Assembly (NCBI GenBank): GCA_047404195.1
Contig: JBDOIU010000008.1
Span: 1 to 64,000 of the forward strand
Reading direction: 5' to 3'
DNA from: JAJRRL01 sp047404195
GTDB taxonomy: Bacteria > Pseudomonadota > Gammaproteobacteria > JAJRRL01
DNA length: 64,000 bases
Within the stretch, counting starts at the first letter, position 1. Every line of letters begins with the position of its first letter. The position numbers and the translations under genes are program-made. Under the pieces are notes generated by a model, which saw only the letters and a program-made list of their open reading frames with translations, ran no database searches and was not told the DNA's origin. Positions 1-9,791 of this stretch are shown here, piece after piece.

Positions 1-996
1 CAATTGCTTTGGATTACCTTTAAAATTGTCTGTGTTTTGTTGCCAGTCATCGTATGTGTCGCCTTACTAACACTGCTTGAACGTAAAATCATCAGTTTTA
101 TGCAAGTTCGTATTGGGCCAAACCGACGTGGTATCAGCGGTGCGTTACAGCCGCTATGTGATATTATCAAGCTGTTGACCAAAGAGTTAATTATTCCGAC
201 CCAGTCAAGCAAGTACTTGTTTATACTGGCTCCCGTTTTGGCGCTGGCCCCTGCATTTGCGGCATGGTCAGTGATTCCATTTACGAAGGACTGGGTGCTG
301 GCGAACGTGGATGCCAGTATTTTGGTGATTTTGGCGCTGACTTCGCTGGGTGTGTATGGGATGGTAATAGCCGGTTGGGCATCCAACTCAAAATACGCTT
401 TTCTGGGTGCAATGCGTTCAGTTGCTCAGGTGGTGTCCTATGAAATTGCCATGGGTTTTGCCTTTGTTGGTGTTCTATTGGCTGCTGGATCATTGAATTT
501 GCGTACAATTGTGCTGCATCAGTCAGGTGGTATTTGGCACTGGTACTTTATTCCACTGTTTCCGCTATTCGTGGTTTACTGGATCTCAGCTGTTGCGGAA
601 ACTAACCGTGCACCGTTTGACATCGCTGAAGGTGAGTCGGAAATCGTTGCGGGATTCCACGTTGAATATTCAGGTATCATGTTTGGCATCTTTTTCTTGG
701 CTGAGTACGCCAACATGATTTTGATATCGGCGCTCGCTTCTCTGATGTTTTTAGGTGGATGGATGTCACCATTTGCTGGTATTCCTGTGGTCGAGCATTG
801 GTTTGCTTGGGTGCCTGCAGTATTCTGGCTGGTTTCGAAGATGGCATTGTTTATTTTCTTATATTTTTGGATGCGAGCCACGTTCCCTCGCTATCGATAC
901 GACCAGATCATGCAACTCGGCTGGAAATTTTTAATTCCGACGACTTTGGTTTGGTTGGTTGTTGTTGCTTTAGCAGTACAGTTTGGCTGGTTATAG
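1..996 (+). CDS. nuoH: NADH-quinone oxidoreductase subunit H (5' end cut by window)
   Basis: Membrane subunit of respiratory complex I (ND1 family), at the joint between peripheral and membrane arms, lining the quinone tunnel. The frame is open from base 1, and the first possible start (TTG at 4) has no ribosome site, so the gene begins upstream; 331 codons are visible, close to the usual 325-350. There are about eight hydrophobic segments, a conserved loop ERKIISFMQVRIGPNR near residue 26, and the acidic quinone-side loop NRAPFDIAEGESE near residue 202. It is the first of six nuo genes read in the same direction with short gaps, clearly one operon (the upstream nuo genes would lie outside). 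Confidence 0.96.
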   Translation, partial: QLLWITFKIVCVLLPVIVCVALLTLLERKIISFMQVRIGPNRRGISGALQPLCDIIKLLTKELIIPTQSSKYLFILAPVLALAPAFAAWSVIPFTKDWVLANVDASILVILALTSLGVYGMVIAGWASNSKYAFLGAMRSVAQVVSYEIAMGFAFVGVLLAAGSLNLRTIVLHQSGGIWHWYFIPLFPLFVVYWISAVAETNRAPFDIAEGESEIVAGFHVEYSGIMFGIFFLAEYANMILISALASLMFLGGWMSPFAGIPVVEHWFAWVPAVFWLVSKMALFIFLYFWMRATFPRYRYDQIMQLGWKFLIPTTLVWLVVVALAVQFGWL

Positions 997-1021
997 CGTT
1001 GGTGTGTAAGGAGAATTCTTC

Positions 1022-1525
1022 ATGACAGTCATGTCTCATGTTAAGCATTGGATCAAGCGACTTTCCTTGTGGGAGTTGCTGAAAGGCTTAGGTGTTACTT
1101 TTGGTTATTTCAAGGGTGGCAACATTACTGTGCAGTACCCAGAAGAGCAGGCACCACGCTCAAATCGTTTTAGAGGTATGCTTGCGTTACGTCGTTATCC
1201 AAATGGTGATGAGCGTTGTATTGCATGTAAGCTGTGCGAGGCTGCTTGCCCAGCATGTGCGATAACAATCGAGTCAGCTGTTGCGGCAGATGGTTCTCGA
1301 CGCACAACGCGGTATGATGTTGATGTATTTAAGTGTATTAATTGCGGCCTCTGTGAGGAGGCGTGTCCAGTGGACTCCATTGTGCTTACAGATGAAATGC
1401 ATTATACAATTGATGGCCGTGGAGATAACATCTTCACAAAGGAAAAGTTACTGATGATTGGTGATATGTATGAGCAGCGTATTGCTGCACATCGAGCACA
1501 AGACGTCATGGCTCAAGACGCATAG
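1022..1525 (+). CDS. nuoI: NADH-quinone oxidoreductase subunit I (two 4Fe-4S clusters)
   Basis: Ferredoxin-like subunit of complex I that carries clusters N6a and N6b and passes electrons towards N2 and quinone. The 167 residues hold two CxxCxxCxxxC motifs, cysteines 66/69/72/76 and 105/108/111/115, the second of each pair followed by Pro as is normal. The ATG at 1022 is preceded by AAGGAG at 1008-1013, which fixes the start. It lies 25 bases after nuoH and 14 before nuoJ. Length and motifs are typical; nothing odd seen. Confidence 0.97.
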   Translation: MTVMSHVKHWIKRLSLWELLKGLGVTFGYFKGGNITVQYPEEQAPRSNRFRGMLALRRYPNGDERCIACKLCEAACPACAITIESAVAADGSRRTTRYDVDVFKCINCGLCEEACPVDSIVLTDEMHYTIDGRGDNIFTKEKLLMIGDMYEQRIAAHRAQDVMAQDA

Positions 1526-1539
1526 TTGAGGTGAATGAA

Positions 1540-2148
1540 ATGACATTACCTGTTTCGGCAATAGTTTTTTACATCGTGTCAGCGGCATTGGTGTCCTCTG
1601 CACTGATGGTGGTGTGTATGAAAAACCCTGTCAGATCGATTCTGTCACTGGTTTTTTGTTTTGTATTGACGGCGATTCTGTGGCTTTTGCTGCAGGCAGA
1701 ATTTCTTTCGTTGGTGCTGATATTCGTTTATGTGGGCGCTGTCATGACTTTATTCCTCTTCGTGGTCATGATGATGAAAATAGATAAACAAATGGCTTCT
1801 GAGAAGTTTGTGCGCTATTTGCCTTTGGCTATTTTGTTGCTACTTGCTTTTGTAGCAGCTGTCATGACGGTATTGCATCAGTCGCCGTCACTTGCTAAGT
1901 ATGCATCACTACCAACATTTCCTGCTGGACATTCAAATACGGCAGCAATGGGAAGCCTACTGTATACCAAATACGTTTATCCATTTCAGATCACTGCGGT
2001 GATTTTGTTAGTGGCAATGATTGCTGCAATTGGTTTGGTGTTCAAAGGGCGCCGGCCTGGAACGCAATCGCAACGTGTTAAAGATCAGCTACAGGCAACC
2101 AAAGAGAATAGGTTGCATATTGTTGATATGGGAGGAAAGAAAAAATGA
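1540..2148 (+). CDS. nuoJ: NADH-quinone oxidoreductase subunit J
   Basis: Membrane subunit of complex I (ND6 family). It has five hydrophobic segments; the third includes the VYVGAVMTLFLFVVMM stretch (Y-V-G-A-V-x-x-L) that forms the pi-bulge helix in this family. A GTG at 1531 is in frame, but the ATG at 1540 has GAGGTG at 1528-1533 at good spacing and is the better start, giving 202 residues. The stop overlaps the start of nuoK in an ATGA, implying translational coupling. Confidence 0.95.
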   Translation: MTLPVSAIVFYIVSAALVSSALMVVCMKNPVRSILSLVFCFVLTAILWLLLQAEFLSLVLIFVYVGAVMTLFLFVVMMMKIDKQMASEKFVRYLPLAILLLLAFVAAVMTVLHQSPSLAKYASLPTFPAGHSNTAAMGSLLYTKYVYPFQITAVILLVAMIAAIGLVFKGRRPGTQSQRVKDQLQATKENRLHIVDMGGKKK

Positions 2149-2450
2149 TTTCATTGACAATGTATCTCGTTCTCTCGGCAATTATTTTTGGTATCAGCTT
2201 AATAGGCGTTGTTATGAACCGTAAAAATATCATTGTGCTATTGATGTGCATTGAGCTTATGCTATTGGCTGTCAACATCAATTTTGTTGCATTTGCACAG
2301 TTCATGCACAATCAGGTTGGTGAGCTGATGGTGTTTTTCATTTTGGCTGTTGCTGCGGCAGAGTCGGCAATCGGTCTTGCAGTGTTGGTGCTTTTTTACC
2401 AAAAACGTCAAAGCATCAATGTTGATGATATGAGTGAGTTAAGGGGATAG
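2145..2450 (+). CDS. nuoK: NADH-quinone oxidoreductase subunit K
   Basis: Small membrane subunit of complex I (ND4L family), 101 residues with three transmembrane helices. The two membrane-embedded glutamates of the proton path are visible in MCIELMLLAVN (about residue 36) and AVAAAESAIGLAVL (about residue 72). The start overlaps the nuoJ stop by four bases, with GGGAGG a few bases upstream. The gap to nuoL is four bases. Length is exactly as expected. Confidence 0.97.
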   Translation: MISLTMYLVLSAIIFGISLIGVVMNRKNIIVLLMCIELMLLAVNINFVAFAQFMHNQVGELMVFFILAVAAAESAIGLAVLVLFYQKRQSINVDDMSELRG

Positions 2451-2454
2451 TCGA

Positions 2455-4410
2455 ATGTTAATCAGAGATTTAGCATTATTCATCACATTAGCACCTTTAC
2501 TCGGTGCAGCTGTGGCTGGTTTAGCATGCCGTTGTTTGCCCAAAAGATTTGTGCATGCTTTCACAATTTCACTTGTATTGCTGGCCTTCATGGCGACATT
2601 GTGGTTGGCGGACTTAGTATTACTGCATGGAATGAAGTGGCACGGCACCTTATTCACCTGGGCTGTCAGTGGTTCATATACTTTTAACATCGGTTTTCTA
2701 ATTGATTCCTTGTCAACCATTATGATGTTGGTGGTCACATCAGTTTCATTATTGGTACACATATACAGTATGGGATATATGCGTGATGATGCAGGGTACA
2801 ACCGTTTTTTCAGTTATGTATCGCTGTTTACCTTTGCCATGCTCTCATTGGTAGCGGCGGATAACTTCCTGCTGTTATTTTTTGGCTGGGAAGGAGTGGG
2901 TTTGGTCTCTTACCTGCTTATTGGTTTCTGGTTCCACAAGCCAACAGCTGCTGCTGGATCGCTGAAGGCGTTCCTAACCAACCGTGTTGGTGATTTTGGG
3001 TTCATACTGGCATTGGCTGCCATTCTGGAGTACTGCGGTACTTTAGACTATGCTGCCGTATTTGCAAAAGCACCTGCTTTAGTTGGAGCACACATCGCCT
3101 TGTTCCCTGGCACATCTGCTTCAGTGTTGACACTGATTGGTATTTTGTTATTTGTTGGTGCTATGGGTAAATCAGCGCAAGTGCCGTTGCATATATGGTT
3201 GCCTGAATCGATGGAAGGCCCAACACCCATTTCAGCATTGATCCATGCAGCAACCATGGTAACGGCTGGTGTGTACTTGGTTGCAAGGATGTCTCCATTA
3301 TTTGCGCTCTCACCAACTGCGCTGTCTGTTGTCTTAGTCTTTGGTGCGACAGGTGCATTATTCTTGGGCTTACTTGCTTTTGTTGAGAATGATATTAAGC
3401 GGGTTGTGGCTTACTCAACCATGTCACAACTGGGTTACATGATGGCTGCTAATGGTGTTGCTGCTTATTCTGCGAGTATTTTCCACCTGGCAATGCACGC
3501 ATTCTTTAAGTCACTGCTATTTTTAGCTGCGGGTTCAGTGATCATCGCCATGCACCACGAACAAGATATGCGTAAAATGGGCGGCTTGGCCAAGCGCTTA
3601 CCATGGACGTATGCAACATTCCTTATTGGTTCTCTCTCGTTGGCTGCATTACCACCGTTCAGTGGCTTTTTCTCAAAAGATACCATCATTGAAGCGGTTC
3701 AGCTGTCACAGTTACCTGGTGCAACCTATGCGTATTGGGCGCTGGTGATTGGCGGATTTGTCACAAGCTTTTATACCTTTCGTGCCTTATTCATGACGTT
3801 CCATGGTCAACCACGTTGGCAGGGTGGAGATCACACGCCACATGAAACCCCTTGGAGTATGCGTTTGCCGCTGGTTATTTTGGCTGTGTTTTCAGTGGTA
3901 TTGGGTGGGCTAACAATTCATCACTTTTTGTATGCACAGGGCGGGTTCTTGCAGGGTGCTATCGTGATGCCAAAGGCAGGTGTGATGTCACAGTTGGCAG
4001 AGGAGTTTCATGGTGTGGTTGCTATGATGTTATCTGCACCGGCACATTTGGTTTTTTGGTTGGCACTTGCGGGATTAATTTTAGCAGCTATTCAGGTGTT
4101 GTTTGTGCCTAAAATGGCTGACTTTTTTGCACACCGTTTGCCGTGGGTTCGTATCATGCTGCAGAAAGGTTACGGAATCGACATATTTAATGAGCGTGTC
4201 ATTTTACGCAGCTATCGCTGCCTCAGTCAGTTCTTCTATGAAGTCACAGATTTGAAAATGGTTGATGGTGCAATGGTGCACGGAACAGCTAATCGCATTG
4301 TGAAGCTAGCCACTATGATTAAAGGCCTTCAAAGTGGATATCTGTACCACTATGTTTTGTCCATGCTCATTGGTGTGGTTTTATTCACATTATCCTTGAT
4401 AATCATATAG
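2455..4410 (+). CDS. nuoL: NADH-quinone oxidoreductase subunit L
   Basis: Antiporter-like proton-pumping subunit of complex I (ND5 family), 651 residues with about 15 membrane helices and a C-terminal lateral helix region. Conserved residues include the glutamate in FFGWEGVGLVSYLL (near residue 145), the histidine/threonine helix HAATMVTAGVYL (near residue 264) and the lysine in NDIKRVVAYSTMSQ. The ATG at 2455 follows AAGGGGATAG. It is followed 13 bases later by nuoM. Length is slightly above the E. coli 613 but within family range. Confidence 0.97.
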   Translation: MLIRDLALFITLAPLLGAAVAGLACRCLPKRFVHAFTISLVLLAFMATLWLADLVLLHGMKWHGTLFTWAVSGSYTFNIGFLIDSLSTIMMLVVTSVSLLVHIYSMGYMRDDAGYNRFFSYVSLFTFAMLSLVAADNFLLLFFGWEGVGLVSYLLIGFWFHKPTAAAGSLKAFLTNRVGDFGFILALAAILEYCGTLDYAAVFAKAPALVGAHIALFPGTSASVLTLIGILLFVGAMGKSAQVPLHIWLPESMEGPTPISALIHAATMVTAGVYLVARMSPLFALSPTALSVVLVFGATGALFLGLLAFVENDIKRVVAYSTMSQLGYMMAANGVAAYSASIFHLAMHAFFKSLLFLAAGSVIIAMHHEQDMRKMGGLAKRLPWTYATFLIGSLSLAALPPFSGFFSKDTIIEAVQLSQLPGATYAYWALVIGGFVTSFYTFRALFMTFHGQPRWQGGDHTPHETPWSMRLPLVILAVFSVVLGGLTIHHFLYAQGGFLQGAIVMPKAGVMSQLAEEFHGVVAMMLSAPAHLVFWLALAGLILAAIQVLFVPKMADFFAHRLPWVRIMLQKGYGIDIFNERVILRSYRCLSQFFYEVTDLKMVDGAMVHGTANRIVKLATMIKGLQSGYLYHYVLSMLIGVVLFTLSLIII

Positions 4411-4423
4411 CGAGAGAGACAAT

Positions 4424-5941
4424 ATGATGCATTATCCATTATTGAGTATATTAATTTGGTTGCCGATGTTGATGGCAATACCCATTGGCGGCTTTGCTGG
4501 CAAAATGCGCGCCTCAGAGTCGCGTTACTTAGCATTGATTGTTGCGATCATTTGCTTTGTGATCAGTGTTTTAATGTACATCCTGTTTGATACCAGCACT
4601 GCCGCGATGCAATTTGTTGAGAATGTCGCTTGGATCCCAACATTGAATATTCACTATCATTTGGGTGTTGATGGGCTATCATTACCACTGATTGTGCTAA
4701 CCTCATTCACCACGCTGGTCATTGTTTTAGCGTCCTTTACCATGGTCAATGACAAGGTCGGGCAGTATTTAGCAATCTTTTTGTTGATGCAGGCTGCTGT
4801 GGTCGGTGTGTTCGCAGCATTAGATGCCATGCTGTTTTACTTCTTCTGGGAGGCGATGCTGATACCGATGTACTTGAGTATCGGAATTTGGGGTATGGCA
4901 AACCGTGCCTATGCTGCCATGAAGTTTTTCATCTATACATTCTTTGGTTCGGCATTGATGCTGGCAGCCTTGGTTTACTTGGCAATGCAGGCTAACTCTT
5001 TTGAGATTTTAAATTTCTATCAGCTTAAAATTCCAATGGCGACGCAAATATGCTTGTTTGTTGCTTTCTTCTTAGCGTTTGCGATTAAGATTCCAATGTG
5101 GCCATTTCACACATGGTTGCCGGATGCTCATACGGAAGCACCGACTGGCGGTTCAGTCATACTGGCAGCGTTGATGTTGAAGTTAGGTGGGTATGGTTTC
5201 TTGCGTTTTAGTTTGCCAATAGTGCCTGACGCTTGTCGTGCACTGGATTGGCTCATGATTGCGCTGTCCTTATTTGCAATTGTTTATATTGGGATTGTTG
5301 CACTTAGCCAGACTGATATGAAGAAACTGATTGCATACTCTTCTGTTGCACATATGGGCTTTGTGACTTTGGGTTGCTTCTTGCTTTACGTTATTATCGG
5401 CCGAACCGGTAGTGTTGCTGATGCACACTTGAGTTTGGAGGGTGCGATTGTGCAAATGATATCGCATGCTTTTAGTTCAGGCGGCTTATTCCTTGGTTTT
5501 GGTATGGTTTATTTGCAAATGCATACACGTAAAATTGCTGACTTTGGTGGTGTTGCCTCGGTTATGCCAGTTTTTTCAGCCTTCTTTATTTTATTTGCTT
5601 TCTCGAATGTTGGATTGCCTGGCACATCCGGTTTTGTGGGTGAGTTCATGGTGATTCTCAGCGCATTTAAATCCAGCTTTTGGGCAACTTTGCTCGCTGC
5701 GTTGTCGCTGGTTATCGGTGCAGCATATACATTGCTTATGGTTAAGAAAGTCTTTTATGCACCTGTTGTGAGCTCTGCTGTGCAGGGACTCAAAGATATC
5801 GGTGGTATGGAACGTTTCATTTTTTGTTTATTGGCTATCATGGTGTTGGCTTTGGGTATCTACCCACAGCTGTTGCTGCATATGATTCAGCCAACCATTA
5901 GCCATTTATTAGATTTAAGCTTGCAATCTCGATTGCCTTAA
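4424..5941 (+). CDS. nuoM: NADH-quinone oxidoreductase subunit M
   Basis: Second antiporter-like subunit of complex I (ND4 family), 505 residues and about 14 helices. Family landmarks are the HYHLGVDGLSLPL segment near residue 75, the glutamate in FFWEAMLIPMYLSIG near residue 144, and WLPDAHTEAPTGGSVILAA near residue 230 with the expected lysine shortly after. GAGAGAG lies before the ATG at 4424; a second ATG follows directly and is equally possible. Same operon as its neighbours. Confidence 0.97.
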   Translation: MMHYPLLSILIWLPMLMAIPIGGFAGKMRASESRYLALIVAIICFVISVLMYILFDTSTAAMQFVENVAWIPTLNIHYHLGVDGLSLPLIVLTSFTTLVIVLASFTMVNDKVGQYLAIFLLMQAAVVGVFAALDAMLFYFFWEAMLIPMYLSIGIWGMANRAYAAMKFFIYTFFGSALMLAALVYLAMQANSFEILNFYQLKIPMATQICLFVAFFLAFAIKIPMWPFHTWLPDAHTEAPTGGSVILAALMLKLGGYGFLRFSLPIVPDACRALDWLMIALSLFAIVYIGIVALSQTDMKKLIAYSSVAHMGFVTLGCFLLYVIIGRTGSVADAHLSLEGAIVQMISHAFSSGGLFLGFGMVYLQMHTRKIADFGGVASVMPVFSAFFILFAFSNVGLPGTSGFVGEFMVILSAFKSSFWATLLAALSLVIGAAYTLLMVKKVFYAPVVSSAVQGLKDIGGMERFIFCLLAIMVLALGIYPQLLLHMIQPTISHLLDLSLQSRLP

Positions 5942-5970
5942 GTTCATCGTTCACCATAGGATCACTGACT

Positions 5971-7422
5971 ATGTACAATTCCCATTTACTCAATTTGGTT
6001 CCTGCATCGCCTGAATGTCTCTTGTTCGTCTTAACATGCATTATTCTGTTGTATTCGGCATTCTCACGTAAGCCTGGAAGTGTGCCGTACTTTCTATCCC
6101 AAATTGCATTGTTAATGACGGTAGTGGCATTGTATCGCGTATTCCAGGGTTTTGACATGGGGCTCAAGTCAGTTTCCTTTTATGGCATGTTTGTATTGGA
6201 TAAAATGGCATTACTGCTTAAGGTTGTCATAGCCATTGTTGTCTTTTTCACGTTAGTGTACTCACGTCAGTATAATGCTTCACGTCAATTACCGAGCGGC
6301 GAGTTCTATGTGTTGGTGCTGTTATCAACGCTGGGTATGATGGTGATGGTATCCGCAAACCATTTACTGACATTATACCTCGGCCTAGAGCTCTTTGCCT
6401 TGCCTACCTATGCATTGGTTGCGTTGCAGCGTTCGAAGGCGCTGGCAATCGAGTCGTCACTGAAATTATTTGTGATGAGTGCTGTTGCTTCTGGACTGCT
6501 GTTATACGGTTATTCCTTCATTTTTGGTGCCACTCAGTCAATGTCAATTGCTGGTGTTGCGACAGCGTTGACGACGAACCCACCATCGATGATGAGTGTT
6601 TTTGGCGTTGTATTGATTGTTTCTGCGCTGGCATTTAAGTTGGGTACGGTACCATTTCAAATGTGGATTCCTGATGTTTATGAAGGTGCACCCACTTCAA
6701 CTACCTTATACTTGGCTGCTGCACCTAAAGTTGCAGCTTTTGCAATGATGATTCGTTTACTGACGCAAGCACTACCAGCACTGGTTGTGGATTGGCAATG
6801 GGTGCTCACAGCAATATCGTTGTTGTCGATGTTGGTCGGTAACTTTGCAGCCATCATGCAAACGAATATTAAGCGTATGCTTGCGTACTCGTCTATTTCG
6901 CACATGGGTTATATGTTATTGGGCTTCATTTCGGGTTCTGCAGCAGGATATGCTGCATCATTATTTTATGTTGTCGGTTATGCTGTGATGACAACGGCTG
7001 CCTTTGGTGTAATCATACTGCTGAACCAAGGTGACAAACGATTTGAAACTTTAGATGACTTCAAGGGACTCAGTTCGCGTCACCCAGGACTGGCCCTTGT
7101 CATGTTATTGTCGCTGTTTTCAATGGCTGGTGTACCTCCGCTGCTGGGCTTTATTGCTAAAGTGCATGTGTTGGAGGCCCTGTTTGTTGCTCACTATGCG
7201 TGGTTGGCTATTGTTGCCTTGATCTTCTCGGTTATTGGGGTTTATTACTATCTGCGCGTCATTCAGCGCATGTACTTTGACTCCGTTGAAGAGCAGTATA
7301 CTGTTGCCTTGCATTGTGACAGTTTGATTGCTGTTTATGCCAATGGTTTGTTGGTCCTGATGATGGGAATTTTTCCAAACGCATTATTTACCTGGGCTCA
7401 ACAATCGTTTGGGTTGATCTAA
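5971..7422 (+). CDS. nuoN: NADH-quinone oxidoreductase subunit N
   Basis: Third antiporter-like subunit of complex I (ND2 family), 483 residues, about 14 helices. The glutamate in YLGLELFALPTYALVAL (near residue 136) and the WIPDVYEGAPTSTTLYL segment (near residue 231) are conserved. It is the last nuo gene. After the stop come 179 bases to the tRNA; I see no convincing intrinsic terminator there, so transcription may run on or end by another mechanism. Confidence 0.97.
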   Translation: MYNSHLLNLVPASPECLLFVLTCIILLYSAFSRKPGSVPYFLSQIALLMTVVALYRVFQGFDMGLKSVSFYGMFVLDKMALLLKVVIAIVVFFTLVYSRQYNASRQLPSGEFYVLVLLSTLGMMVMVSANHLLTLYLGLELFALPTYALVALQRSKALAIESSLKLFVMSAVASGLLLYGYSFIFGATQSMSIAGVATALTTNPPSMMSVFGVVLIVSALAFKLGTVPFQMWIPDVYEGAPTSTTLYLAAAPKVAAFAMMIRLLTQALPALVVDWQWVLTAISLLSMLVGNFAAIMQTNIKRMLAYSSISHMGYMLLGFISGSAAGYAASLFYVVGYAVMTTAAFGVIILLNQGDKRFETLDDFKGLSSRHPGLALVMLLSLFSMAGVPPLLGFIAKVHVLEALFVAHYAWLAIVALIFSVIGVYYYLRVIQRMYFDSVEEQYTVALHCDSLIAVYANGLLVLMMGIFPNALFTWAQQSFGLI

Positions 7423-7558
7423 TATTTGTCAATTACTATGCTTTTGACAGTTAAATCAACGCATTAGTGCTTGCAGCTTGTTGTTTTGTAGGTCACTACT
7501 GGTATGAAACTGCTAGCACCAGCTTCAAAAAAATAATCAAAAAAAACACAAATAGGGC

Positions 7559-7587
7559 TTGCAGGGGGTTTGCAAATTTGGTATGTT
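7559..7587 (+). promoter_or_regulatory. Promoter of tRNA-fMet
   Basis: TTGCAG at 7559-7564, 17 bases, TATGTT at 7582-7587. This would start transcription near 7594, about eight bases before the mature tRNA. Assigned by consensus match and position only. Confidence 0.55.
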
Positions 7588-7601
7588 GACGTAACCAGTG
7601 A

Positions 7602-7678
<77 letters not shown>

Positions 7679-7719
7679 ATTTGAAAGCTGACTGGCAACG
7701 TGCTGGTGAGCGTGACTAG

Positions 7720-7742
7720 AAAGGGCTTTTAGCCCTTTTTTG
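7720..7742 (+). terminator. Intrinsic terminator between tRNA-fMet and rimP
   Basis: AAGGGCT-TTT-AGCCCTT stem at 7721-7737 followed by a T run. It ends the tRNA transcript, or acts as a leaky or attenuating site ahead of the nusA operon, which in E. coli is controlled by NusA itself. Confidence 0.8.
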
Positions 7743-7769
7743 TTGTCTATTGTATGAGAAGGTGATGTT

Positions 7770-8243
7770 ATGCAGCACGAACAGCTTGAGCAGACACTGT
7801 CTGATAAGGTTGCTGAGCTCGGTTACGAGTGGGTTGGCTGTGAGTGGGTGTCTGCTGGCTCAAGCCGAACTTTGCGCATCTATGTAGACTGTAGCGGTGG
7901 GATTAATATTGATCAGTGTGCTGAGGTGAGCCGGGAATTGGCTACACTTATAGACGTTTTAGACGCTGTACAAACCCGTTTCCAGCTAGAGGTTTCATCG
8001 CCGGGTATTAATCGGCTCTTGTTTACTCTGCCACATTACGAGCAGTCAGTGGGTCATCAAGTTAATTTATTGTTGCGATTCCCGGACGAGTCTGGTCGTC
8101 GTCGTTTTAAGGCATCCTTGCTTGCAGTTGAGGGCACAGTAATTGTGTTGCAACTAGACGATACGTCACAGGTTCGTATGGAATACGCAGATATTGAGAA
8201 AGCAAATCGCGTTGTTGATCTAGAAAGGGGGCAATCAGCATGA
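7770..8243 (+). CDS. rimP: Ribosome maturation factor RimP
   Basis: Cytoplasmic factor for late assembly of the 30S subunit, first gene of the nusA-infB operon. The 157 residues match the usual 150-ish, with an N-terminal alpha/beta domain containing LRIYVDCSGGINIDQCAEVSREL and the ValSSPGINRLL motif near residue 75, then an SH3-like C-terminal domain. ATG at 7770 follows GAGAAGGTGATGTT. The stop overlaps nusA in an ATGA. Confidence 0.95.
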   Translation: MQHEQLEQTLSDKVAELGYEWVGCEWVSAGSSRTLRIYVDCSGGINIDQCAEVSRELATLIDVLDAVQTRFQLEVSSPGINRLLFTLPHYEQSVGHQVNLLLRFPDESGRRRFKASLLAVEGTVIVLQLDDTSQVRMEYADIEKANRVVDLERGQSA

Positions 8244-9760
8244 GTACAGGTATTAATATTTTTGTGCAGTCATTATGTAATGAGCGTGGCTTAGAAGAAG
8301 ACATCGTTTATTCAGCTATTGAGGCGGCCATTGCAGTGATTGCGGGTAAGCAATACGAGACAGATGCTGAAGATGGTGTCTGGATTGAGGTTGTGATAGA
8401 TAGGCAAACAGGGTTGTATGACACTTACCGCTCCTGGATGGTTGTAGCAGATGATGCCGTCGAAGATCCAATGAAAGAGATATCCCTGACCGAGGCTTGC
8501 CAGGTGAGCGAAGATATGGAGTTGGGCTGTATTGTTCGTGAGCAAATTGAATCTCCCTCGCTGGGTCGCATTGCCGCACAGCAAGCAAAGCAGATTATTT
8601 TGCAGAAAGTACGTGAAGCGGAGCGCCAAAAAATTGCTGACCTCTATCATAATGATTTGGGTAAGATGTTGCACTGCACGGTGAAGCGTCGTTTACAAAG
8701 TGGTTATATTGTTGAGTTATCAGGTGCCGAACGCGCTGAGGCTTTTTTACCCCGAGAGCACTTAATCTCACGTGAAACCTTTCGTCAGAATGATCGAGTG
8801 CGTGTCGTTTTGTTCGAGGTTGCTGATCAGCGTCGGGGGCCACAATTGATGGTGAGCCGTACCAAGCCTGAGTTATTGATAGAGCTGTTTAAAGTTGAAG
8901 TGCCTGAAATCGCAGAGGAAGTGATTACGATACAAGCGGCGTCGCGTGACCCAGGGTCACGAGCAAAAATTGCTGTGAAAACAAATGATGGTCGTGTTGA
9001 TCCTATTGGTGCTTGTGTGGGTATGCGAGGCTCACGTGTACAGGCAGTTTCAAATGAGCTCAATGGAGAGCGGATTGACATCATCTTATGGGATGACAAT
9101 CCTGCGAAACTAGCCATGAATGCCTTGTCTCCAGCTGAAGTTGCTTCTATTGTTGTGGATGAAGAAACACAAGCAATGGATGTGGGTGTGCAGCAGTCTG
9201 AGTTATCGCAAGCCATTGGTCGGGGTGGGCAGAACGTACGTTTAGCCAGTGAGCTTTGTCAGTGGACCATCAACGTCATGTCGGAAGAGGCGTTGAAGGA
9301 AAAAAGTGAGGCTGAAACGACTCAGGTGCGTGCTGAGTTTGAATCTTCCTTGGGTCTTAGTGCGGATTTGGCAAGTGCTTTGTTGCGAGAGGGCTATGCT
9401 ACTATCGAAGAGCTGGCTTACGCTGAAGAAGAGTCTTTGATGAAAATTCCTGGTATTGATCAAGCTAAAGCAGAAGAGATACAGATGCAGGCCAGTGATC
9501 ATTTGTTGAGTCAGGAAATGGCGAATGATGCCATGTTTGATCAAGATGATGTTGAAGAAGCGTTGCTACAGCTTGAAGGCATGAATGCAGAATATGCTGC
9601 GCAGCTAGTAAAAGCCGATATTAAAACACGTGATGATTTAGCTGACTGTTCTGTTGGTGAACTATGTGATGTTATCGAAATCAGTGAGGCTGATGCGGCG
9701 GCACTGATTATGGTGGCTCGAGCACATTGGTTTGAAGAAACAACTGAAGCTGAGCAATAA
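8240..9760 (+). CDS. nusA: Transcription termination/antitermination factor NusA
   Basis: RNA-polymerase-binding factor that controls pausing, termination and antitermination. Its 506 residues contain the N-terminal polymerase-binding domain, an S1 domain (about 135-200), two KH domains (about 205-345, with DPIGACVGMRGSRVQAV and the GRGGQNVRLAS signature) and two C-terminal helix-hairpin-helix acidic repeats (about 365-500), the same layout as E. coli. It is translationally coupled to rimP through ATGA. Confidence 0.97.
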   Translation: MSTGINIFVQSLCNERGLEEDIVYSAIEAAIAVIAGKQYETDAEDGVWIEVVIDRQTGLYDTYRSWMVVADDAVEDPMKEISLTEACQVSEDMELGCIVREQIESPSLGRIAAQQAKQIILQKVREAERQKIADLYHNDLGKMLHCTVKRRLQSGYIVELSGAERAEAFLPREHLISRETFRQNDRVRVVLFEVADQRRGPQLMVSRTKPELLIELFKVEVPEIAEEVITIQAASRDPGSRAKIAVKTNDGRVDPIGACVGMRGSRVQAVSNELNGERIDIILWDDNPAKLAMNALSPAEVASIVVDEETQAMDVGVQQSELSQAIGRGGQNVRLASELCQWTINVMSEEALKEKSEAETTQVRAEFESSLGLSADLASALLREGYATIEELAYAEEESLMKIPGIDQAKAEEIQMQASDHLLSQEMANDAMFDQDDVEEALLQLEGMNAEYAAQLVKADIKTRDDLADCSVGELCDVIEISEADAAALIMVARAHWFEETTEAEQ

Positions 9761-9791
9761 CAGAAATGGAAAATAACGAGAGGGTTTGACT

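Noticed and set aside
8312..9544. Several open frames antisense to nusA
   Set aside because: They mirror the codon pattern of nusA and have no ribosome sites or domains.
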